The position numbers and the translations under genes were made by a program. From Roseburia_C sp051879315 (GTDB taxonomy: Bacteria; Bacillota; Clostridia; Lachnospirales; Lachnospiraceae), in assembly GCA_051879315.1 (NCBI GenBank), contig JBJELW010000065.1, forward strand, positions 1-64,000: a stretch of 64,000 nt of DNA. The letters are read 5' to 3'. The notes beneath the pieces were generated by a model. It saw only the letters and a program-made list of their open reading frames with translations. It had not been told where the DNA came from and searched no databases. The stretch's first letter is position 1. Each line of letters opens with the position of its first letter. This document shows, one piece after another, positions 26,695 through 35,332 of this stretch.

Positions 26695-28797
26695 ATGAAA
26701 AAACTAGCAAAAAAACTTAGTATTTTATTGATTCTGGTGCTGGCAGCCACAATGTTTACCGCCTGCAGCGCCGGTTCCACGGTAAATACGGTGCTGACTT
26801 TGAATGCAGATGGTTCCGGCCAGCGTGTTATGACCATCGCCATCAGCGACAGCGTATTCAACGATTACTTCAACGGCACTACGGATGATATCAACGGGGT
26901 GGCAGAGGAACTGTGCCCGGACGGAATGACATGGGCCTACAGCGAGAATGATGGTGTTAAGACATACACGGCTACCATCGAGTTTACATCTATAGATGAT
27001 TATCAGCAGAAAGTGGAGAATATTCTGGGCTATGAGACAGAAATCGAGTACAGCTCATCCGATACGGTCTGGGCTAATGGTGTTTATTTACAGGAGTCTT
27101 TCTCCAGTCTGGATCTGTTAGAGTGGATGAAAAATGCACTGGTGGAGCGCGAATATGTTGATTCCTCCAATGCAGGCTATATTTTCTCCAATGGAAGCAA
27201 TGAGATTGTCTGGGGCGGTGAATCCTACAGCGCAGGAAGCAATCTGTATATTGAGACTGTGGAAGAGGTTGCAATTGATAACATTCAGTTCAGTACACAG
27301 ATGAATGATACAGATGACTATTCCCGTCAGGTGGCATTTTATGTAAACACTGCGTCCATGGAGGGAAAAGAAGATCAGATCAAGGAATTCATGGAGGAGC
27401 ATTTGCCGGAGGGAGCTGTCGGTGAGTGGACTTCGGATGAGACGGATACCATTTACACCATTTCCGGTGCAAATTATACATTGGATGGCCTGAATGATTT
27501 TGATCAGACCTTGTTTGAAAATGAATCCTCCAAGGTGACACAGAAAATAGTGACAGATCAGGTGTATCCTTTCAGCCGGGATGTAGTGCTGGAGGAAACC
27601 ATCGATTTTTCCGCATATTTCTCTGCAAATAGCTATACCAGCCGGACCTTCTCCGGTGCCGACACTGAAAACTACAGTGTTTTCAGTCAGTATGGAACAG
27701 ATTACAGTTATATACAGGCAGGAGATGACGGATTGGCTGACTGGAGCCAGGACAGTTATGATGTGGTATCTACTTATACCATGTGCTTCCGTCAGGTTTA
27801 TCCGGTTATGGCTGTGGATGTAACCACAAAGCTTCCGGTAGTAGGTGATAAGATTACCAAAACCACAGTGTATACTTTATCCGCACAGCTTCCCAAAGAT
27901 ATGAGGGATGAGGTGGAGGAGCGTATCCTGGTATATGCCGGAGAAAAAGAATTCGAGGCAGCAGCAGATACAGAGGCACTGACAGATACAGAGGCGCTGG
28001 CAGATACAGAGAGCAGTACCGAGAAGGAAGAGGTTCTTTCCTATGCAGATGTCAGCGTATCCTTTAAGGATAAAGGGGAGACCACCCAGGTAACCATTAA
28101 GGAGAGCGGAACTGCGGAGGAACTGCAGAATACCGATAATCGTTTATACAACAGTGACTATAATGTGGTTGCGTTCGAGCAGGGAGGAAGTATCCTCTCT
28201 GTAAAGAGAGATTTCAGCTTTGATGAGTATGTTTACTTAAACGAGTTTATGTACGATAAGACAGATGACTGTACCCTTACCTACACTGTTAAGTTGGGCA
28301 GCGGAGTTAAGTACAATTCCATCTATTATAATGAAATGTCAGAGGATGATTTGTCTACAGCACTTACCAGTGGACTGGGATATGGAAACCGCACATCCTA
28401 CAAGAAACTGGATGGCGGCGAAATCACCCAGACCAGCAGCGGTGACAGCTACACGTTTGATATCTCCGGAAAGCGGACCAACGTAATTGCTCTCATCGGT
28501 TATATTCTGCTGATTGTGGTAATCGTGGTAGTAGTTCTGTTGATTCTGATCAAAAAGGGAGTATTTAAAAAGATTGCTGCTCCGAAGGAGAAAGCCCCTG
28601 CAGTCCCTGCCGGGCAGCCAGCAGCACCCGCTGAACAGTCCGCAACACCTACGGTACAGCCTGAAGCTCCCGCAGCACCGCAGGCCACAGAAAACGTTAC
28701 GCCGGCGGTGATCTTCTGCCCTCAGTGCGGAGAAAAGAATGAGGGAACCAGCAGATTCTGCAAAAATTGTGGAACTGACATGAAGGGAAACCAGTAA
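26695..28797 (+). CDS. Lipoprotein-type membrane protein with cytosolic zinc ribbon
   Basis: A 700-residue protein. Residues 1-25 form a signal with a lipobox-like MFTACS; a large beta-rich extracellular part follows (TLNADGSGQRVMTIAI near residue 35, then FSTQMNDTDDYSRQVAFYV). Near residues 420-440 there is a short EALTDTEALADTE repeat. A single helix lies at about 601-623 (ALIGYILLIVVIVVVVLLIL), then a Pro/Ala-rich linker and a C-terminal zinc ribbon with two CxxC pairs (FCPQCGEKN, FCKNCGTDM). If lipidated at the N-terminus it would be anchored twice. No enzyme motif seen; I do not recognise the extracellular domain. Confidence 0.75.
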   Translation: MKKLAKKLSILLILVLAATMFTACSAGSTVNTVLTLNADGSGQRVMTIAISDSVFNDYFNGTTDDINGVAEELCPDGMTWAYSENDGVKTYTATIEFTSIDDYQQKVENILGYETEIEYSSSDTVWANGVYLQESFSSLDLLEWMKNALVEREYVDSSNAGYIFSNGSNEIVWGGESYSAGSNLYIETVEEVAIDNIQFSTQMNDTDDYSRQVAFYVNTASMEGKEDQIKEFMEEHLPEGAVGEWTSDETDTIYTISGANYTLDGLNDFDQTLFENESSKVTQKIVTDQVYPFSRDVVLEETIDFSAYFSANSYTSRTFSGADTENYSVFSQYGTDYSYIQAGDDGLADWSQDSYDVVSTYTMCFRQVYPVMAVDVTTKLPVVGDKITKTTVYTLSAQLPKDMRDEVEERILVYAGEKEFEAAADTEALTDTEALADTESSTEKEEVLSYADVSVSFKDKGETTQVTIKESGTAEELQNTDNRLYNSDYNVVAFEQGGSILSVKRDFSFDEYVYLNEFMYDKTDDCTLTYTVKLGSGVKYNSIYYNEMSEDDLSTALTSGLGYGNRTSYKKLDGGEITQTSSGDSYTFDISGKRTNVIALIGYILLIVVIVVVVLLILIKKGVFKKIAAPKEKAPAVPAGQPAAPAEQSATPTVQPEAPAAPQATENVTPAVIFCPQCGEKNEGTSRFCKNCGTDMKGNQ

Positions 28798-28801
28798 TAT
28801 C

Positions 28802-29491
28802 ATGAGAGGGAAACAGAATCAGGGTCGTCTTTGGGCGGCCCTGCTCTTTTTTGCGGTTCAGATCGCAGGTGTACTTTTGATGTTTGATCTGCTTCTGTTA
28901 CGTTTGCCCTTTTTGGAGCAGGAAGCTGCACGATACCAGGTCCATCAGCAGATTGGATGCAGTCAGGAGGAGGTCCGGCAGGCGGTCTCTGCCATGATGG
29001 GATATGTAAACGGACAAAATCAGGATCTGTCTCTCGTTCGGATTGTAAGAGATGGCAGACATGTCCCCTTTTTTTCAGAACGTGATCTGGAACATTTACA
29101 GGAGGTACGACAACTGGTGCTAAGACTCCGGCTGCTGCTATGGATCTTAATTCCAGTGGTGACGCTTTTGTGGATTTTCGTTTGGAAAAGAAAGCAGGTA
29201 TCAGGGAAAGAAATGCGTGCAGGTTACGGAATCAGCCTTGGAATACTGTTTTTTCTGTGCGCAGTCGCAGGAATTCTTATGGCACTGCGTCCCCTTAATA
29301 TGGTGAATGGCTTTCATGAACTGTTTTTTCGCAGTGATACCTGGGTCCTAAATCCCGTTACGGATTATCTGGTGCAACTGTTCCCCATGGGAGTATTTCG
29401 GGATGGATTGACAGTGTGGATTCTGGGCGTTGGGGCATGGCAAATTTGTCAGATATTGGTTTTAGGGCTTGCATTTAAGAAAAAAAGCTGA
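28802..29491 (+). CDS. DUF1461 / TIGR01906-type membrane protein
   Basis: A 229-residue membrane protein with about four helices (residues 12-35, 105-125, 138-160 and 203-222). The motif NGFHELFFRSDTWVLNPVTD followed by LFPMGVF matches the TIGR01906 family of Firmicute membrane proteins, whose function is unknown. The start lies only four bases after the stop of the zinc-ribbon gene, so the two are coupled. The ribosome site is weak, which fits coupled translation. Confidence 0.72.
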   Translation: MRGKQNQGRLWAALLFFAVQIAGVLLMFDLLLLRLPFLEQEAARYQVHQQIGCSQEEVRQAVSAMMGYVNGQNQDLSLVRIVRDGRHVPFFSERDLEHLQEVRQLVLRLRLLLWILIPVVTLLWIFVWKRKQVSGKEMRAGYGISLGILFFLCAVAGILMALRPLNMVNGFHELFFRSDTWVLNPVTDYLVQLFPMGVFRDGLTVWILGVGAWQICQILVLGLAFKKKS

Positions 29492-29538
29492 TAGAATAGG
29501 TTCCGCAGTTATTTTTTTATACATATGGAGGTTTAAAA

Positions 29539-29871
29539 ATGAGCGAAGAGTTTAATAATGAGAATGTAACAACTGAATCACAGGATACTTACAATGTGAA
29601 TGGAGCACCTCAGGGTGGAGAGACCAAAGGTTTTGCTATTGCTTCCATGATCTGTGGTATTGCATCCATCATATTGATGTGCATTAACGGCTATGTTGGT
29701 ATTGCAGCAGCTGTTGTAGCAATCGTGCTCAGCGTAGTATCCAATAAGAAAATCGGCAAGAATGGTATGGCAATTGCAGGTCTTGTTTGCGGTATCGTAG
29801 CACTGGCTATCTTTGTAGTATGCCTGATCATTGTTGCTGTATGCGGTGCAGCAGTTTTAAGTATGGTTTAG
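29539..29871 (+). CDS. DUF4190-domain small membrane protein
   Basis: A 110-residue protein with a hydrophilic N-terminus and two membrane helices separated by a short basic loop (VVSNKKIGKNGMAIAG). This is the DUF4190 layout: helix, K/G-rich turn, helix. Function of the family is unknown. The ribosome site is TGGAGG. A related gene follows 20 bases later; the two probably arose by duplication. Confidence 0.78.
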   Translation: MSEEFNNENVTTESQDTYNVNGAPQGGETKGFAIASMICGIASIILMCINGYVGIAAAVVAIVLSVVSNKKIGKNGMAIAGLVCGIVALAIFVVCLIIVAVCGAAVLSMV

Positions 29872-29891
29872 GATTGTGCTAGGTGATATGT

Positions 29892-30389
29892 ATGTATGAG
29901 AATGAAATGAATTCTTATCAGCAGCCGCAGAGTGGCAACGGACAGTGGTCACAAGGTGGTAATGGACAGTGGTCACAAGGTGGCTATGGACAGCAGCCTC
30001 AGGGAGGCTATGGACAGTGGGCACCGCAGAATAAGCCGGTGGGAAACGGTCTGGGGATTGCATCCCTGGTGCTGGGCATCCTTTCACTGGTGCTGTTTTG
30101 CAGTTGTGTAAATATCATTACCGGTATATTGGCGATTGTGTTCGGCATCGTGCAGCTGGTTAAGGGCGGCAATAAGGGAATGCCTATTGCCGGAATTGTC
30201 ACCAGTGCTATTTCCATTATTGCATGCGTGGTTTATTGGGTTGCGATTATGGGAAGCACGGCATCTTTGGCAGATTTTTATTCTGATCCCTCGTATTATA
30301 TGGAAGAGTATTACGACGATGAGCTGGAATACGATTTTGATTCGGATTCTTTTGAGAATATGGATTACGGGGAAAGCATATCATTATAG
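29892..30389 (+). CDS. DUF4190-domain protein with Gly/Gln repeat tail
   Basis: A 165-residue protein. Residues about 10-45 are low-complexity repeats (GNGQWSQGG twice, then GYGQQPQGG and GYGQWAPQ), encoded by 27-base near-identical units at about 29934-30020. Residues about 50-125 carry two or three helices of DUF4190 type (GLGIASLVLGILSLV, NKGMPIAGIVTSAISI). The C-terminus is strongly acidic (YYDDELEYDFDSDSFEN). The ATG at 29892 is favoured by TAGGTG upstream. Function unknown. Confidence 0.75.
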   Translation: MYENEMNSYQQPQSGNGQWSQGGNGQWSQGGYGQQPQGGYGQWAPQNKPVGNGLGIASLVLGILSLVLFCSCVNIITGILAIVFGIVQLVKGGNKGMPIAGIVTSAISIIACVVYWVAIMGSTASLADFYSDPSYYMEEYYDDELEYDFDSDSFENMDYGESISL

Positions 30390-30403
30390 TGAATGAAGAA
30401 GGG

Positions 30404-30434
30404 ACACCATCCATTGCGGATGGTGTTCTTTTTG
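30404..30434 (+). terminator. Intrinsic terminator after the DUF4190 genes
   Basis: ACACCATCC pairs with GGATGGTGT around ATTGC, followed by TCTTTTTG. Confidence 0.88.
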
Positions 30435-30572
30435 TTCAGTAAAAAAGAAATTTTCTATAGACAAATGGAAAACAAGAGACTAAAATAAGTGTCAGAAATA
30501 CTATAATAGAAAGCCATAACTGCAGGTTATGACAACTATAAATCTAGGTTTAGTGAACGGAGGATGTTACTT

Positions 30573-31598
30573 ATGGAAAAGAAAAACTTGGATTGGGCAA
30601 ATCTTGGTTTCGGCTATGTTCAGACCGAGAAAAGATATGTTTCCAATTACAAAGATGGCGCATGGGATGAGGGAGCAATCACCGAGGATGCCAATATCGT
30701 GCTGAATGAGTGTGCTTGTGTATTCCAGTATGCACAGACTATATTTGAAGGATTAAAGGCGTATACTACAGAAGATGGTCACATCGTCTGCTTCCGCCCG
30801 GATTTAAATGCCAGTCGTCTGGCTGACTCTGCCAGAAGACTTGAGATGCCGGTATTCCCTGAGGATCGTTTTGTGGATGCGATTCAGCAGGTGGTAGAGG
30901 CAAATGCAGCTTATGTTCCGCCATACGGATCAGGAGCTACCTTATATCTGCGTCCGTATATGATGGGAACCAACCCGGTTATCGGTGTAAAGCCTGCCAG
31001 CGAGTATCAGTTCCGTGTATTTGCCACACCGGTAGGACCTTACTTCAAGGGCGGCGCAAAGCCTATCACCATCTGTGTCAGCGATTTTGACCGTGCCGCA
31101 CCACATGGAACCGGACATATTAAAGCAGGACTTAATTATGCTATGAGTCTTCATGCAATCATGACCGCTCACCGCAATGGATTTGATGAGAATATGTACT
31201 TAGACCCGGCTACAAGAACCAAGATCGAGGAGACAGGCGGTGCAAACTTTATCTTTATCACAAAGGATAATAAGCTGGTTACTCCCAAGTCTGATTCCAT
31301 TCTGCCTTCCATTACCCGTCGCTCTATCATGTACGTGGCAGAGCATTATCTGGGCATGACTGTAGAGCACAGAGAGGTAGAGTTCGCAGAGTTGAAGGAT
31401 TTTGCAGAGGCAGGTCTTTGCGGAACTGCAGCCGTAATCTCTCCGGTAGGAAAGATTGTGGATCACGGAAAGGAGATTCTGATCCCCAGTGGTATGGAGG
31501 AGATGGGTCCTACCACCAAGAAGCTGTATGATACCCTGACCGGTATTCAGATGGGCCGCATCGAGGCTCCTGAGGGATGGATCAAGACAATTTTATAG
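30573..31598 (+). CDS. ilvE: Branched-chain amino-acid aminotransferase
   Basis: A 341-residue fold-type IV PLP enzyme that makes isoleucine, leucine and valine from their keto acids, or the reverse. Motifs: FEGLKAY, FRPDLNASRLADSARR, YLRPYM, the PLP lysine segment HIKAGLNYAMSL, EETGGANFIF and LCGTAAVISPVG. Length and motifs match the longer (type II) class. The ATG at 30573 follows ACGGAGG at 9 bases; an ATG at 30564 is too close to that site. A short hairpin (CATAAC-TGCA-GGTTATG) lies in the leader. Confidence 0.95.
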   Translation: MEKKNLDWANLGFGYVQTEKRYVSNYKDGAWDEGAITEDANIVLNECACVFQYAQTIFEGLKAYTTEDGHIVCFRPDLNASRLADSARRLEMPVFPEDRFVDAIQQVVEANAAYVPPYGSGATLYLRPYMMGTNPVIGVKPASEYQFRVFATPVGPYFKGGAKPITICVSDFDRAAPHGTGHIKAGLNYAMSLHAIMTAHRNGFDENMYLDPATRTKIEETGGANFIFITKDNKLVTPKSDSILPSITRRSIMYVAEHYLGMTVEHREVEFAELKDFAEAGLCGTAAVISPVGKIVDHGKEILIPSGMEEMGPTTKKLYDTLTGIQMGRIEAPEGWIKTIL

Positions 31599-31619
31599 GA
31601 ATGAAGATACCAAAAAAGA

Positions 31620-31648
31620 TTGACATTTGAAAAATCGGGTCCTATACT
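31620..31648 (+). promoter_or_regulatory. Consensus promoter of the ileS leader
   Basis: TTGACA (31620-31625), 17 bases, TATACT (31643-31648), just before the T-box leader. Confidence 0.9.
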
Positions 31649-31654
31649 GATTAA

Positions 31655-31915
31655 GGATAAGAAAAGACGATGACGAAGACAGTAGTTCAGTAGGAAAAGG
31701 CAAAGAGAGCCGGGAAAGGTGCGAGCCGGTACGAGTACCTTCTGTACGAAAATCACTTCCAAGTTGCAGTCCGAAGGATGCGTTCTGGTAGGAACTGACG
31801 GTATTCCCCCGTTACGGGAACGTGTATGCAGATCAGATTATGGTCTAAGTACTTTGTAATAAGGTGGTTAAGAAACGACAGGCGCTCGTCCTTTTTACAG
31901 GATGAGCGCCTTTTG
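31655..31915 (+). ncRNA. Isoleucine T-box leader
   Basis: The leader shows T-box stem I features in order: GACGATGACGAAGACAGTAG, AGAGAGCCGG, GGTGCGAGCCGG, and the specifier loop GAAAATCACTTCC, whose ATC (31752-31754) is an isoleucine codon. The T-box proper is AAGGTGGTTA (31861-31870); TGGT fits pairing with an ACCA tRNA end. The terminator is GGCGCTCGTCC / GGATGAGCGCC (31881-31910) with a short TTTT. Uncharged tRNA-Ile should allow read-through into ileS. The usual TGGNACC core is altered here to TGGTTA. Confidence 0.92.
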
Positions 31916-31920
31916 TGATG

Positions 31921-32050
31921 TGCAATCCGCCGCAGGCGCAGAATCCTGCGTGGCAGGATTCTATTTTAATGAGGATGCACACGGATTCGGAGATGTAGAT
32001 TGTCAGCAAAGCTGACTGGAATCCGGTGCCAAGCCTTGCAGAGCAAGTCT
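31921..32050 (+). ncRNA. Additional structured leader between T-box and ileS
   Basis: After the T-box terminator come several strong hairpins: AGAATCCTGC-GTG-GCAGGATTCT (31940-31962), GTCAGC-AAA-GCTGAC (32002-32016) nested in CGGATTC / GAATCCG (31982-31988 with 32019-32025), and CTTGC-AGA-GCAAG (about 32035-32047). CGGATTC can also pair with AATCCG at about 31924-31929, giving two competing folds. No known RNA family was recognised. Confidence 0.5.
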
Positions 32051-32079
32051 TGATTTGAATATATTCAGGAGGAGAAGAG

Positions 32080-35000
32080 ATGTACGAAAAAGTTTCAACG
32101 AATTTGAATTTCGTGGACCGGGAAAAAGAAACCGTGAAATTCTGGAAAGACAATGACATTTTCCGCAAGAGTATGGAAAACCGTAAGGAAGGAGAGACCT
32201 ATACCTTCTATGATGGTCCCCCAACCGCAAACGGAAAGCCCCACATCGGTCATGTGCTGACTCGTGTGATCAAGGATATGATTCCCCGTTACCAGACCAT
32301 GAAAGGAAAATATGTGCCCCGTAAGGCCGGATGGGATACCCACGGTCTGCCGGTGGAGCTGGAAGTGGAGAAGCTGTTAGGCTTAAACGGCAAGGAGCAG
32401 ATTGAAGAGTATGGTATGGAGCCCTTTATCAAAAAGTGTAAGGAATCCGTATGGAAGTATAAGGGAATGTGGGAGGATTTCTCCGGAACCGTTGGTTTCT
32501 GGGCAGACATGGATAATCCTTACGTGACCTATGACGATAACTTCATCGAGTCCGAGTGGTGGGCCTTAAAGCAGATCTGGGATAAGAAGCTTTTATATAA
32601 GGGCTTTAAGATCGTGCCTTACTGTCCTCGTTGTGGAACTCCCCTTTCTTCTCAGGAAGTGGCTCAGGGCTACAAGCTGGTAAAAGAGCGTTCCGCAGTG
32701 GTTCGTTTTAAGGTGGTGGGCGAGGATGCTTACTTCCTGGCATGGACCACCACACCCTGGACACTGCCCTCTAACGTGGCTCTCTGTGTGAACCCGGATG
32801 AGACCTACTGCAAGGTGAAAGCGGCAGACGGCTACACCTACTACATGGCAGAGGCACTTTTGGACAAGGTTCTGGACAAGCTGGCCAATGAAGAGGAAGG
32901 TGTGAAGGCCTATGAAGTGCTGGAAACCTACAAGGGAAAAGACTTGGAGTATAAGGAGTATGAGCCTTTGTATGCCTGCGCAGCTGAAGTGGCAGCAAAG
33001 CAGCACAAAAAGGGACATTTTGTTACCTGTGACAGCTATGTAACCATGTCAGACGGTACCGGAATTGTACACATCGCACCGGCCTTCGGTGAGGACGATG
33101 CAAAGGTGGGCCGGGCTTATGATCTGCCTTTCGTACAGTTCGTGGACGGCAAGGGCGAGATGACAGCAGAAACTCCTTATGCAGGACTTTTTGTAAAGAA
33201 GGCAGACCCGGAGGTAATTAAGGATCTGGATGCCCAGGGCAAGCTGTTTGATGCACCAAAGTTTGAGCATGATTATCCTCACTGCTGGCGTTGTGATACT
33301 CCGCTGATCTACTATGCGAGAGAGTCCTGGTTCATTAAGATGACCGCAGTAAAGGATGATCTGATCCGCAACAATAACACTGTAAACTGGATTCCGGAGT
33401 CCATTGGAAAGGGACGTTTTGGAGACTGGCTGGAGAATATTCAGGACTGGGGTATTTCCCGTAACCGTTACTGGGGTACACCGCTTCCGGTATGGGAGTG
33501 TGAGTGTGGACATCAGGAGTGTATCGGCAGCCGCGCAGAGCTGGCTGAGAGAAGCGGCAACCCGGAGGATGCCAAGGTGGAGCTTCACAGACCGTATATT
33601 GATGAAGTGACCTTTGCCTGTCCGGAGTGTGGCAAGACCATGAAGCGCGTGCCGGAGGTAATTGACTGCTGGTTTGATTCCGGAGCTATGCCTTTTGCAC
33701 AGCATCATTACCCCTTTGAAAATCAGGATCTGTTTGAGCAGCAGTTCCCGGCTCAGTTCATCTCTGAGGCAGTGGATCAGACCCGTGGCTGGTTCTACTC
33801 CCTGATGGCAGAGTCCACCCTGTTGTTCAACAAGGCACCCTATGAGAATGTCATCGTATTGGGCCATGTGCAGGATGAGAACGGGCAGAAGATGAGTAAA
33901 TCCAAGGGAAATGCAGTGGATCCTTTTGAAGCGCTGGAGACTTACGGCGCAGATGCTATCCGCTGGTATTTCTACATCAACAGCGCACCCTGGCTGCCCA
34001 ACCGTTTCCATGGCAAGGCGGTGCAGGAAGGTCAGCGTAAGTTCTTAGGAACCCTGTGGAACACCTATGCATTCTTCGTACTGTATGCAAATATCGATGA
34101 ATTTGATGCCACCAGGTATACCCTGGACTACGAAAAGCTGTCCGTGATGGACAAATGGCTCCTGTCAAAGCTGAATACTCTGGTGCAGTCCGTGGACAAT
34201 AACCTGGGCAATTACCGGATCCCGGAGGCTGCCCGTGCACTGGATGAGTTCGTGGACGAGATGAGTAACTGGTATGTAAGACGCAGCCGTGAGCGTTTCT
34301 GGGCAAAGGGTATGGAGCAGGATAAGATCAATGCCTACATGACACTGTATACCGCATTGGTAACCGTATGTAAGGTGGCAGCCCCCATGGTTCCCTTTAT
34401 GACAGAGGATATCTATCGCAACCTGGTTTGCAGCATTGATAAAAATGCCCCGGAAAGCGTGCATCTGTGCGACTTCCCTGTGGCAAACGAGGCTTGGATC
34501 GATCCGGAGCTTGAGAAGAACATGGATGAAGTCTTAAAGATTGTGGTGATGGGTCGTGCCTGCCGTAATACGGCAAATATCAAGAATCGTCAGCCCATCG
34601 GTGCCATGTATGTAAAGGCACCGGCTGAGCTCTCCGAATATTTTGTGGAGATCATCCAGGATGAGCTGAATGTGAAAAAGGTTTCCTTTACGGATGATGT
34701 CAGTGCTTACACAGATTATACATTTAAACCGCAGTTGCGCACCGTAGGCCCAAAATATGGAAAATTTTTAGGTCAGATCCAGCAGGCGTTGGCGGGACTT
34801 AACGGCAATCAAGCCATGGAAGAACTTAAGACAACCGGTTGCATCAAGCTTGACAGTGTAAGTTCGGACGTTGTATTATATGAAGAGGATTTGCTTATCA
34901 CCATGACTCAGATGGAAGGCTACATGACAGAGGGTGATAATCAAGTGACCGTAGTATTAGATACGAACCTGACACCGGAACTGTTAGAGGAGGGTATGGT

Positions 35001-35238
35001 TCGTGAACTGATCAGCAAAATCCAGACAATGCGTAAGGAAGCAGGCTTTGAGGTGATGGACAAGATTGTCATTTCCTACAAGGCAGATGCCAAGATAACC
35101 GGAATTATGAACAAGTTTGGGGATTCCATCCGGGCAGAGGTATTGGCGGACACCATTGTGGCTGATACGGTTACAGGCTACCAGAAGGAATGGAATATCA
35201 ATGGTGAATCAGTTACACTTGGCGTGGAAAAAAGATAA
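32080..35238 (+). CDS. ileS: Isoleucyl-tRNA synthetase
   Basis: A 1052-residue class I synthetase charging tRNA-Ile. It has the HIGH-type motif GKPHIGH near residue 50, the editing domain with WTTTPWTLPSN and GTGIVHIAPAFGEDD, a cluster of cysteines (ECECGHQEC, CPECGKT), DQTRGWFYSL, and KMSKSKGN near residue 605. The length and the late C-terminal domain are those of the eukaryote-like (type 2) IleRS, which often confers lower mupirocin sensitivity. Start ATG follows CAGGAGGAG. It is controlled by the T-box leader upstream. Confidence 0.97.
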   Translation: MYEKVSTNLNFVDREKETVKFWKDNDIFRKSMENRKEGETYTFYDGPPTANGKPHIGHVLTRVIKDMIPRYQTMKGKYVPRKAGWDTHGLPVELEVEKLLGLNGKEQIEEYGMEPFIKKCKESVWKYKGMWEDFSGTVGFWADMDNPYVTYDDNFIESEWWALKQIWDKKLLYKGFKIVPYCPRCGTPLSSQEVAQGYKLVKERSAVVRFKVVGEDAYFLAWTTTPWTLPSNVALCVNPDETYCKVKAADGYTYYMAEALLDKVLDKLANEEEGVKAYEVLETYKGKDLEYKEYEPLYACAAEVAAKQHKKGHFVTCDSYVTMSDGTGIVHIAPAFGEDDAKVGRAYDLPFVQFVDGKGEMTAETPYAGLFVKKADPEVIKDLDAQGKLFDAPKFEHDYPHCWRCDTPLIYYARESWFIKMTAVKDDLIRNNNTVNWIPESIGKGRFGDWLENIQDWGISRNRYWGTPLPVWECECGHQECIGSRAELAERSGNPEDAKVELHRPYIDEVTFACPECGKTMKRVPEVIDCWFDSGAMPFAQHHYPFENQDLFEQQFPAQFISEAVDQTRGWFYSLMAESTLLFNKAPYENVIVLGHVQDENGQKMSKSKGNAVDPFEALETYGADAIRWYFYINSAPWLPNRFHGKAVQEGQRKFLGTLWNTYAFFVLYANIDEFDATRYTLDYEKLSVMDKWLLSKLNTLVQSVDNNLGNYRIPEAARALDEFVDEMSNWYVRRSRERFWAKGMEQDKINAYMTLYTALVTVCKVAAPMVPFMTEDIYRNLVCSIDKNAPESVHLCDFPVANEAWIDPELEKNMDEVLKIVVMGRACRNTANIKNRQPIGAMYVKAPAELSEYFVEIIQDELNVKKVSFTDDVSAYTDYTFKPQLRTVGPKYGKFLGQIQQALAGLNGNQAMEELKTTGCIKLDSVSSDVVLYEEDLLITMTQMEGYMTEGDNQVTVVLDTNLTPELLEEGMVRELISKIQTMRKEAGFEVMDKIVISYKADAKITGIMNKFGDSIRAEVLADTIVADTVTGYQKEWNINGESVTLGVEKR

Positions 35239-35257
35239 AACAAAAAATAAACAGACT

Positions 35258-35293
35258 GGGAGTGGGGCCGATGAGGGCTTACTCCCTTTTTCT
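35258..35293 (+). terminator. Intrinsic terminator between ileS and glgP
   Basis: GGGAGT pairs with ACTCCC, with an inner GCC/GGC pair, followed by TTTTTC. Confidence 0.65.
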
Positions 35294-35332
35294 GTGAAAA
35301 AGGGTGCTGAATTACCAGAAAAGGAGTGTATG

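Noticed and set aside
33049..34011. Long open frame on the minus strand inside ileS
   Set aside because: It lies wholly antisense to a clear synthetase gene, has no ribosome site and matches no family; it is a by-product of codon use.
35117..35332. Longer start for glycogen phosphorylase
   Set aside because: The extension overlaps the ileS coding end and the terminator, and the family begins near the ATG at 35333.
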